NCBI RefSeq assembly: GCF_037338445.1
Contig: NZ_CP147840.1
Coordinates: 39,153 to 103,152, forward strand
Length of the DNA: 64,000 nucleotides
Direction: 5' to 3'
From: Salinibaculum sp. SYNS191
Lineage (GTDB): Archaea; Halobacteriota; Halobacteria; Halobacteriales; Haloarculaceae
In this document: piece by piece, positions 25,919 through 32,595 of the stretch
How the letters are laid out: each line of letters starts with the position of its first letter
How positions within the stretch are numbered: position 1 is the stretch's first letter
Made by a program: the position numbers and the translations under genes
The notes under the pieces: model-generated
The model's database searches: none
The model's input: the letters and a program-made list of their open reading frames with translations, nothing else
What the model was told of the DNA's origin: nothing

Positions 25919-26197
25919 CTACTTCTGAGTGCCGACGGACCACTCCGTCTCAAACTGCAGAGGAAGTTCATCAGTGTCGAGGACATCAGCGATCTCCGCC
26001 GGCGTGACGCTGCCCTGCTCCTCGGCTAGCTCAATCAGATCCTTAATCTTCCCAGTCGGCACTGCATCGGTCCCACCCGCCATCCTGGTGTAGTAGGTGG
26101 CCGCCGTATCGAGCGCTTTACTCTTCGTATTCTCACCGGTCGCCTCGAGGAGTGCCTCGTACCGACGCTCGCGCTCGTCGTTCATCCGGAGTCGCAT
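25919..26197 (-). CDS. Ribbon-helix-helix-like regulator, 92 aa
   Basis: Start at the ATG giving MRLRMNDERERRYEALLEAT, the point at which similarity to the paralogue at 9828-10099 begins; an upstream GTG-started extension (26215) is not conserved. N-terminal ribbon-helix-helix-like part, then a helix-rich half after PTGKIKDLIELAEEQGSV. Upstream is a conserved GGGGGGTGTGTGCAA element. Copies of this gene sit at both edges of the island, so it marks the site of insertion or recombination. Regulator role inferred. Confidence 0.72.
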   Translation of the reverse strand: MRLRMNDERERRYEALLEATGENTKSKALDTAATYYTRMAGGTDAVPTGKIKDLIELAEEQGSVTPAEIADVLDTDELPLQFETEWSVGTQK

Positions 26198-26205
26198 CTG
26201 TATTG

Positions 26206-26240
26206 TTGCACACACCCCCCAGCATCCTAGTTTTTTCGAG
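26206..26240 (-). promoter_or_regulatory. Conserved upstream element of the RHH-like gene (copy B)
   Basis: Minus strand AACTAGGATGCTGGGGGGTG followed by TGTGCAACAAT, nearly the same as at 10100-10135. It contains GTGTGTGCAA, the motif that recurs as an inverted repeat at 26331-26364. Confidence 0.55.
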
Positions 26241-26330
26241 TGGCTGACTACAGATCTATATATAAAGGAGCCATCTCAACAACAGCATTCGCCTCGTCAA
26301 CGTTCGAGAATTGCATCCGAATGAATCGAG

Positions 26331-26364
26331 ATTGCACACACTCCGTTATCGATGTGTGTGCAAT
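26331..26364. promoter_or_regulatory. Inverted repeat ATTGCACACAC / GTGTGTGCAAT
   Basis: Perfect 11-base arms (26331-26341 and 26354-26364) with a 12-base spacer, in the 288-base gap between the RHH-like gene and the Tat-exported protein gene. The half-site TTGCACACAC also occurs at 26206-26215, just before the RHH-like start. Arms of this size fit dimeric ribbon-helix-helix binding. Confidence 0.55.
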
Positions 26365-26485
26365 TTTGGAGAAGCGTTTCTTTGGACGCGCAACCGCCAC
26401 CTAAGCAGCTGCTGTCATACGGTTCATCTCCTAACTAAAGAGGTATGATTGTGCGATTGGCTGAGATTCAATCGCGGAAGTAAGA

Positions 26486-27187
26486 TTAGTCAGAGGAAAC
26501 TGTTAGTGTTCCGGAGAGGTCATCATCAGTTGAACCACCTGTTGTGTCTATGAAGAGGGAGACTCCAATGCGTCCACCTGGTTTTAATCGAATGTCACCT
26601 GGTTGGCCATCGTCTCCATAATCTTTGAAAACTAATTCTCCGTCTCCTCCGGGGAACCAGTCAGAGCGTTTTGGGATGTTCGAAGAGGAGTCCACGGCAT
26701 CTGCTGATCTGGACGATCCCATGATAAAAATCTCAGAGCCACCAGGATCACTCGTGAAATCATACCCAATAGTGATTGAATGTGCAATAGTGTCCTGGTT
26801 GAGAATAGAGAATGCCGGGAGTTCGTAAGGATCACCAGACCCCGCACTTTCTGGTGGGTAGATTTTGTCTTCTGGGGGCATCCAGTCGTATTTCCCGAAA
26901 TAGCCAACTTGGTACCGCGAATCAACATTAACCCCCTGTCCCTCTACGACACCATCGTCATTATGATCACTTGTGAAATCAATCACCAAGCTACCAGAAT
27001 CATAATAGACACGTTCGTCAGCTTTTGCTCCCGGTTGAAGCGTAATTAGGCCATTTGCATCATTCACGACATTCATGTTCGCGGAACGGTCCGCAGTCAT
27101 CGTCGTAAACGCCCCCGTACCTATTGTAGCCGCCCCGCCCGCGGCGAGCGATCCGATTCCGATCAGGAACTTTCGTCTGTTTGTCAT
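26486..27187 (-). CDS. Tat-exported surface protein, 233 aa
   Basis: The twin-arginine signal MTNRRKFLIGIGSLAAGGAA is followed by GTGAFTTMTADRSANMNVVND, a block shared with the next gene. The remaining 180 residues are beta-rich and acidic, with an Asp/Gly-rich end. This N-terminal pattern is typical of haloarchaeal DUF1102-type exported proteins encoded near envelope genes. It lies 82 bases downstream of its paralogue and is probably co-transcribed with it. Confidence 0.78.
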   Translation of the reverse strand: MTNRRKFLIGIGSLAAGGAATIGTGAFTTMTADRSANMNVVNDANGLITLQPGAKADERVYYDSGSLVIDFTSDHNDDGVVEGQGVNVDSRYQVGYFGKYDWMPPEDKIYPPESAGSGDPYELPAFSILNQDTIAHSITIGYDFTSDPGGSEIFIMGSSRSADAVDSSSNIPKRSDWFPGGDGELVFKDYGDDGQPGDIRLKPGGRIGVSLFIDTTGGSTDDDLSGTLTVSSD

Positions 27188-27269
27188 TGGTATTTGTAAT
27201 ATCAGGAGAGGGAACTGTCACTAACCGAACGCGAGCGTCTCAGTCTCTCCCTGAAGTTCTGATTTTGTT

Positions 27270-27998
27270 TTAGTTGGCGCTCACGGTGATACTTCCTTCC
27301 GCATCCACCGTACTGTCACCCGCTAAGACGACGAGCGCGACAGCAACGATCTCCCCGGCACCGACATCCTCGAACTCGATATACAACTCGTCGCTACCGT
27401 CGTCTATGTCTATGTCCATAGTCTCGCCAAGAGCCACGACGATCTCATCGTCAAACGTCAATCTGATATCGTGGGCTTGCGAGTCATTATTTTGCACTGT
27501 AAAGAAAGGTTCAATCACCGTGTTAGAGCCATCGCCAGGGAGGGAAGGAAGAGAACTGGCAGAACCCCAGGCGCGGGCAGTTTCCTTTTCAGTTTCGCCC
27601 GAGAAATGGGTTCCATACCACTCAGCATAACTATCGTCTTTGCTGTCAACGTCGAAGTAACCAGCTGCACCCGCCCCTTCACCACGATACTTTTCAATAT
27701 CCCACGTTGCGTCCTCAGTTTCACCGAATTGGTATGTGGAGTCTTGGTTCACACCGTAACTCCCCTCATTGTTCCCGGCATCGCCATCGCCAATACTCGT
27801 GTTAATATAGAGTTCGCCGTTATCTTCCCAGACCTGTTCACCATCCGGAATGAGACTGACAAGACCGGATGAATCATTCACGACATTGATATTCGCACTC
27901 CGCTCTGCGCTCATCGTAGTGAACGCACCGGTACCCATTGCAGCCGCCCCGCCAGCGGCGAGCGATCCCATTCCGATCAGGAATTTGCGTCGTTCCAT
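27270..27998 (-). CDS. Tat-exported surface protein, 242 aa, paralogue
   Basis: MERRKFLIGMGSLAAGGAAA is a twin-arginine signal. The following FTTMSAERSANINVVND block is shared with the downstream gene 26486-27187. The mature part is acidic and beta-rich (IEPFFTVQNNDSQAHDIRLT), and ends with GEIVAVALVVLAGD and a short beta strand. The pair arose by tandem duplication. Outside the cell, function unknown. Confidence 0.78.
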   Translation of the reverse strand: MERRKFLIGMGSLAAGGAAAMGTGAFTTMSAERSANINVVNDSSGLVSLIPDGEQVWEDNGELYINTSIGDGDAGNNEGSYGVNQDSTYQFGETEDATWDIEKYRGEGAGAAGYFDVDSKDDSYAEWYGTHFSGETEKETARAWGSASSLPSLPGDGSNTVIEPFFTVQNNDSQAHDIRLTFDDEIVVALGETMDIDIDDGSDELYIEFEDVGAGEIVAVALVVLAGDSTVDAEGSITVSAN

Positions 27999-28233
27999 AG
28001 TTGTTCACCGCGCGCCTTACCGCAGCGCGCTTAGCAGGACAATCACTCCATTACCTCATTGTATTCAGGCCCAAGAGCGAGGTATTCCACCGTTTGAAGC
28101 AGATTCAGGCTCCCCCTGGAAGCCGTTCATCACGCCCGTGAAGCCAGTCATGGCTCCTTTGAAGAAGGGAATTTTACCGCTTCCTGGCAAACGACCAGTA
28201 GTAATTACACCAGTGACAGGGGAACACTTCTCT

Positions 28234-28956
28234 ATGTCATCTCAACGGGAGCAGATGCTCCATGATTTACAGAGTTTGACTGACGACCTCGGGAGAGGAC
28301 CACTTCCCAACGAAATAGAGAAACACAGTACTTACGCTATCTTCGATTACAGAGACGAGTTCGGTTCATGGGCCAATGCGCTTGATGCCGCGAATATTGA
28401 CAAACCGACTGGCATTCGAATTCCAGATAATGCGTTACTCGCTGAAATCCGGCGGTTAGCGGAGGACCTCGACAAGACTCCCTCGGAGCGGAATATGAAC
28501 AATCACGGCCATCACGGCATTGAAACGTACAAAAACAGATTCGAATCCTGGAACCAGGCTATCGAAGCCGCAGGGCTCGAACCGAACCCAAATCGTAATG
28601 AACGGTCACGCGAGGCCTTGCTGGCCGACCTCAGTGATGCAGCGGATGATCTAGGACGGTCTCCGACCCGTCGCGAGATGTCTGATTATACCGAGTACGA
28701 CGTAGTCACCTACCGGAACCGATTTGGTTCGTGGAACGAGGCGCTTGAGGCTGCGGGACTGAAGCCACGAACAGCACAGGAGAAAGTCTCAGACAACGAA
28801 CTACTGCGGGAATTGCAGCGCCTTGAAGAGGAACTTGGGAAGCCCCCGACAACGACTGAAATGAAAAAGATGGGTGAGTTTAGCCCGGGTACCTACTACA
28901 AGCGATTCGACACATGGACCGATGCGCTCGACACCGCCGGGTGTGATCAGTCGTAG
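28234..28956 (+). CDS. Homing-endonuclease-associated-repeat protein, 240 aa
   Basis: ATG 28234 begins MSSQREQMLHDLQSLTDDLG; the longer open frame upstream (from 27850) is out of family and overlaps the other strand's signal peptide. Four tandem units of about 55 residues, each with a helix ending LG, a P-T/N-E turn, then an F-GSW-AL-AAG block (FGSWANALDAAN, FESWNQAIEAAG, FGSWNEALEAAG, FDTWTDALDTAG). This is the helix-turn-helix repeat found beside homing endonucleases, here with no nuclease domain. A sequence-specific DNA-binding regulator is the likeliest role. Confidence 0.85.
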   Translation: MSSQREQMLHDLQSLTDDLGRGPLPNEIEKHSTYAIFDYRDEFGSWANALDAANIDKPTGIRIPDNALLAEIRRLAEDLDKTPSERNMNNHGHHGIETYKNRFESWNQAIEAAGLEPNPNRNERSREALLADLSDAADDLGRSPTRREMSDYTEYDVVTYRNRFGSWNEALEAAGLKPRTAQEKVSDNELLRELQRLEEELGKPPTTTEMKKMGEFSPGTYYKRFDTWTDALDTAGCDQS

Positions 28957-29085
28957 GTGTAAACATACACGTCAAAATTTTTGTTTGAAATCTAAGTGAA
29001 ATCTCGGGAAGACACATACAGTGTTGAGTGCATGAATTTGAGGATCTCAGCTGCATCTGGAAAACTTGAGTAATCCGCTCACCAA
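28957..29085. other. Short gap between convergent genes
   Basis: AT-rich, ACGTCAAAATTTTTGTTTGA at its left end could terminate the rightward gene. Nothing else seen. Confidence 0.3.
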
Positions 29086-29688
29086 TCAATCGACGGAAGC
29101 TTCAGCAAACGCTTGGTCGACGACCTCGGGCGTGGGCGCGTTCAGATACGGCTCGATGGCCGCGAACGAGTCCCAGCCGCCGACCTGCATGACCACTCGC
29201 GGGTTCATGTTCTCGTCCACCAGCAGGCGCTGTGCGAAACGCCGGCGGAGATCGTGACTGGAGACGTGCTCGAAGTCTGGGTCACCTGTCTCGTCGGCAG
29301 CCGCCTCTGCCGTCCGCTTCACCGCGGCACGGACGCCCCGCTCGGACAGATCGATAAAGGGGTCTCGTGGCGCGATGTTCTCGGCGTTCTGGTACTGCTG
29401 TAGTGCGCGCTCGACGTCGGCCGGTAGATAGGCGTCGCGGGGCTTGCCGCCGCTCCCGGTCGTGTCCTTCCCGCGTGGCACCCGGAGTCGGTACTGGCCG
29501 CTGTCGGTGGTCTTGATGTGCTCCGGTCGGACCTGCGGCATCTCGAACGCGCGAAGTCCGACGTACGCGCCGAGTTGGATGATGATGTCGTCGCGATAGC
29601 TGACCGTCGCTCGTCGCAGGTCCTCGACCTCGCTGTCGGTCAGCCAGACCTTGACCTCGTTGTCGGCACTGGTCGCTTCCAGACGCAT
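29086..29688 (-). CDS. Short tyrosine recombinase (integrase), 200 aa
   Basis: Catalytic domain only, with no core-binding N-terminal domain. Arg46 in VGLRAFEMPQV, the SHDLRRRFAQ box (His145, Arg148), a GGW motif (Trp172) and nucleophile Tyr181 in AAIEPYL. Lysines at 74 and 82 (RGKDTTGSGGKPRDAYLP) fit the beta-hairpin Lys. This compact class is frequent in haloarchaeal plasmids and proviruses. A TATA-like CTAGATACTA lies about 30 bases upstream and a perfect palindrome slightly farther. A second, unrelated-length recombinase is at 1843-2883. Confidence 0.9.
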   Translation of the reverse strand: MRLEATSADNEVKVWLTDSEVEDLRRATVSYRDDIIIQLGAYVGLRAFEMPQVRPEHIKTTDSGQYRLRVPRGKDTTGSGGKPRDAYLPADVERALQQYQNAENIAPRDPFIDLSERGVRAAVKRTAEAAADETGDPDFEHVSSHDLRRRFAQRLLVDENMNPRVVMQVGGWDSFAAIEPYLNAPTPEVVDQAFAEASVD

Positions 29689-29747
29689 GTTGCTTTGTTA
29701 CCTTTCCGTCGCCTAGTATCTAGTGGTCGATACGAAACGCCGGGGTA

Positions 29748-29767
29748 TCCGGCGTGATCACGCCGGA
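29748..29767. repeat. 20-base perfect palindrome upstream of integrase
   Basis: TCCGGCGTGATCACGCCGGA reads the same on both strands. It lies 60 bases before the integrase start, upstream of its TATA-like element, so it may be a dimer-binding operator or the core of an attachment site. No tRNA-like sequence is attached to it. Confidence 0.6.
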
Positions 29768-30055
29768 AACATGGGCTGCTTCGCAGGTTCGTTTCCGACT
29801 TGTGCGTGAAGTCGGCACTGGTAGGGATTAGCAACAGAACCCATAGATTCGAGCGCGAGGAGTCCGGCCGCTGTTAGAACTGCTGTGCGAGATACACCGT
29901 GCGTCTCGGTCATTGTCTCTGCACGCAGCGTACCGGAACCAGACCTGCCCAGTACAGCCCCCAACCGAGCACTCAACTTACGACACTCGCTGCCCTACTT
30001 CTTCTTCGAAATGCCGACGATTGCCACCGAACGAACGACTAAGACCGACACGAGA
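29768..30055. other. Region between integrase palindrome and MDR gene
   Basis: No convincing gene. A short minus-strand frame (29758-29976) encodes a compact peptide ending PYQCRLHAQVGNEPAKQPMF, perhaps an IS remnant, but I cannot identify it. An in-frame ATG at 30011 would lengthen the next gene by 15 residues. Confidence 0.35.
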
Positions 30056-31027
30056 ATGAAAGCCGTCGCAGCCAAAGAGTACGGCGGCCCGGAGGTCCTC
30101 CAACTCTACTCGGCGCCGAAACCCACCCCGGAGCCGGACGAGGTGTTGATTCGTGTCCGGGCGTCCACCGTCGGACCGGCCAACTCGGCCATGCGCGAGG
30201 GACGACCGTTCCCCGTCCGCTTCTTCAGCGGCCTCCGACGACCTACGTCAATCCCAGGCGACGCGTTCGCCGGGGAGATCGCGGCCGTCGGCAAAGCCGT
30301 CACCCACTTCACCGTCGGCGACCGGGTGTTCGGGACGACCGCACCCGAGTCGGGCGCGCACGCCGAGTACGTTTGTGTTCCCGAGGACGGCACGCTCGAA
30401 CTGACGCCCCCGGGCGTGAGCGACGCCGAGGCCGCCGCGGTCGCCGACAACGGCCTCACGGCGATGCTTTTCCTCCAGGACGTGGCCGACCTCCAGCCGG
30501 GCCAGTCCATCCTCGTCAACGGCGCCTCGGGCGGCATCGGGACGTTCGCCGTTCAGATCGCCGCTCACATCGGCGCCGAGGTCACTGGCGTCTGCAGCAC
30601 CAGGAACGTCGACCTCGTGCGCTCGCTCGGCGCCGACGCGGTCGTCGACTACACGACCACCGACGTCGCAGGAACAGGCGAGACGTACGATGTCATCTTC
30701 GACGCCGTGGGCAAGGGGTCGTTCGCGCAGTTCAAGGGCATGCTGAACCCAGGCGGGCTGTATGTGACGACGGTCCCGTCGGGACGAATCCTCTTCAACA
30801 TGGCCCGGACGAGGCTGGTCGGCGACAGGCGGGCCGTCTTCGCGGCCACGGGGATGAAGTCGGCGGGCGTGCGGAGAAAATATCTCAAGGAGCTAAGAGA
30901 ACTCCTCGACGCCGGGGAGATCCGCTCGGTGATCGGGCGACGGTACCCAATAGCGGAGATCGTCGAGGCACATCGATACGTCGACACTGGACACAAGCGC
31001 GGCACGGCCGTGATTACGCTCGATTGA
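30056..31027 (+). CDS. Zinc-independent MDR oxidoreductase (quinone reductase-like), 323 aa
   Basis: Begins MKAVAAKEYGGPEVLQLYSA, the family N-terminus, so I prefer ATG 30056 over 30011. Catalytic domain features VGPANSAMREG and IPGDAFAGEIAAVG, the Rossmann motif VNGASGGIGTFAVQIAAHIG for NADP(H), and a C-terminal RGTAVITLD. No catalytic-zinc Cys pair, as in quinone oxidoreductases, which reduce quinones or enones with NADPH. It has the usual length. It sits as a single cargo gene beside the integrase; metabolic relevance to the replicon is unclear. Confidence 0.88.
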   Translation: MKAVAAKEYGGPEVLQLYSAPKPTPEPDEVLIRVRASTVGPANSAMREGRPFPVRFFSGLRRPTSIPGDAFAGEIAAVGKAVTHFTVGDRVFGTTAPESGAHAEYVCVPEDGTLELTPPGVSDAEAAAVADNGLTAMLFLQDVADLQPGQSILVNGASGGIGTFAVQIAAHIGAEVTGVCSTRNVDLVRSLGADAVVDYTTTDVAGTGETYDVIFDAVGKGSFAQFKGMLNPGGLYVTTVPSGRILFNMARTRLVGDRRAVFAATGMKSAGVRRKYLKELRELLDAGEIRSVIGRRYPIAEIVEAHRYVDTGHKRGTAVITLD

Positions 31028-31203
31028 CAGGGTCCCCTCAGACGAGTACGACCAGATGCGCTCGTTCGTGACCCAATAGCGTCGTAATCCCGCCTGGTCG
31101 GACGATGTGGAGAACCCATCGGGAAGAACTGTCGAGCCATTTTGGTATTTTAGTGGGGCAGTGTGTCCAAGCACCCTTGTAGGGGCCAGTCCTACTCACC
31201 GCC

Positions 31204-32193
31204 ATGTCTGTAGGCGGAACCTGGGCAAATCTCCGCGACGAATGTGACGAGCTTGATGGGGACGCAACCCTGTTGAGTCCACTCTCTGGAAAGCAGTTCA
31301 CCATTACGAGCGTCCAGGACGCTCGGATCGTCATCCAATATGCCGAAAGCGGGGACAGCCAACCCCTCCAGCGCGACCAGTTCGAGACGCTGATCCGCCG
31401 CGTCGAAGACGCTCCTGGCGGGTTCGATATCGACCGCTTGCCGCCAGACGCTGATCCCTACGCGGCGGTGCTGACACTCCATCCACGGTTCGAAATCGAC
31501 GCGCAGGCCGGCATGATTCGCGCGAGTGACAAGCCAACCGGCTCTCAGCGGGTCCCCGCCGAGGAGGAGACAGCCGCAGGTGACGAACGGGCAGAACCCG
31601 ACCGCCCGGTCTATGCGGACCTGCTATTGCTCGTCGACGCGATGGAACGCCACGACGTCGACGACCTCGAAACGATGGAGACACCAGCGCTGGTTAATCT
31701 CTACACGCTTTTGTCTGATGTCCAGCGCGGCACTGACGACCTGCGCAAAGACGTGGCGGACCTCCTGCTGGACCGTGTTCATCACGACCAGCCAGTCCAC
31801 GGTCAGTTCGGTTCCGTCCAGCGGACCAGTCGGGAATACCGCTCGCTCAAAGACGATCCGGACGTGCTGGCAACGCTCGAAGAAGCGGGTATCGACCGCG
31901 AGCGCGTGACCACAGTCGATGCCGACAAAGTCGACGAGGCCCTCGAGGTGACCGAACTCTCGCCCGAGGAGGTCTACGAGATCGACGAGAGCGAGTACGT
32001 TCGCAAGGCCGAGGTTGACGAAGACCGCAAAGAGACCCGACTCCAGGGACTCAAGGACCAACTCGCTGCGACCGACGACCCAGAAGCCGACGAACTGCGC
32101 GAGGAAATCGAAACGCTCGAAGCCCGAATCGACGAACTCACGCAGTTCTCCCCAGGACAGAAATTCCACACTCCATCCGGTGGCGAGACCTGA
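31204..32193 (+). CDS. Hypothetical protein with C-terminal coiled coil, 329 aa
   Basis: ATG 31204. The first 100 residues are beta-rich (LLSPLSGKQFTITSVQDARI), then an Asp/Glu/Pro-rich hinge, a helical part (LLLLVDAMERHDVDDL), and a coiled coil at about 280-318 (ETRLQGLKDQLAATDDPEAD). Soluble, acidic, no known family. It is convergent with the ATPase gene. Similar-looking proteins accompany haloarchaeal plasmid genes, but I cannot name one. Confidence 0.75.
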   Translation: MSVGGTWANLRDECDELDGDATLLSPLSGKQFTITSVQDARIVIQYAESGDSQPLQRDQFETLIRRVEDAPGGFDIDRLPPDADPYAAVLTLHPRFEIDAQAGMIRASDKPTGSQRVPAEEETAAGDERAEPDRPVYADLLLLVDAMERHDVDDLETMETPALVNLYTLLSDVQRGTDDLRKDVADLLLDRVHHDQPVHGQFGSVQRTSREYRSLKDDPDVLATLEEAGIDRERVTTVDADKVDEALEVTELSPEEVYEIDESEYVRKAEVDEDRKETRLQGLKDQLAATDDPEADELREEIETLEARIDELTQFSPGQKFHTPSGGET

Positions 32194-32595
32194 CGTCGCC
32201 TGGTCGACAATCTGGGTTGTCAAACAAGACGGCACCGGGGTTCGTATCGCGTGGGGAGATTGCGTGGCCAACACTCCCATTTCATCCCTCAGAACAGTGG
32301 ACAGACTCTGTTTGCCAGCTCGTCGAGGTCGAAACCCGATGATTGACCGGTTTCCCCCCGCTATATCCGGGTTCAGCCGGCGAAAATCGCCCCTCTCGAA
32401 CTGTTGAGCGGGATATTGTCATGTATTTCCAGTCCGTCCACCCCGATCTCCCGATACACACGCGAACTTTAGACTGTATACCCTACGGCGGGACCCACGG
32501 GAACGCGGGAACGCGCATAAGCAACCCAATCCCTTCTTTCGATTATCCCTCTCTCATCGGTTGGGAAAGCCTGTGGTCGGCTGGGGAAAGTAACA
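32194..32595. other. Intergenic region between convergent genes
   Basis: About 400 bases with no gene supported on either strand. GGGAACGCGGGAACGCG (about 32499-32515) is a short direct repeat. It must hold the ends of both converging transcripts. Confidence 0.4.

Noticed and set aside
27850..28233. Upstream extension of the HTH-repeat gene
   Set aside because: The extra residues are not family-like and overlap the coding region and signal peptide of the opposite-strand gene.
29700..29830. tRNA gene or tRNA-end attachment site near the integrase
   Set aside because: GGTTCG-like bits occur but no cloverleaf or tRNA 3' end could be built.
29758..29976. Minus-strand frame as a gene
   Set aside because: Short, no start signals, no recognised domain; may be a remnant but not supportable.
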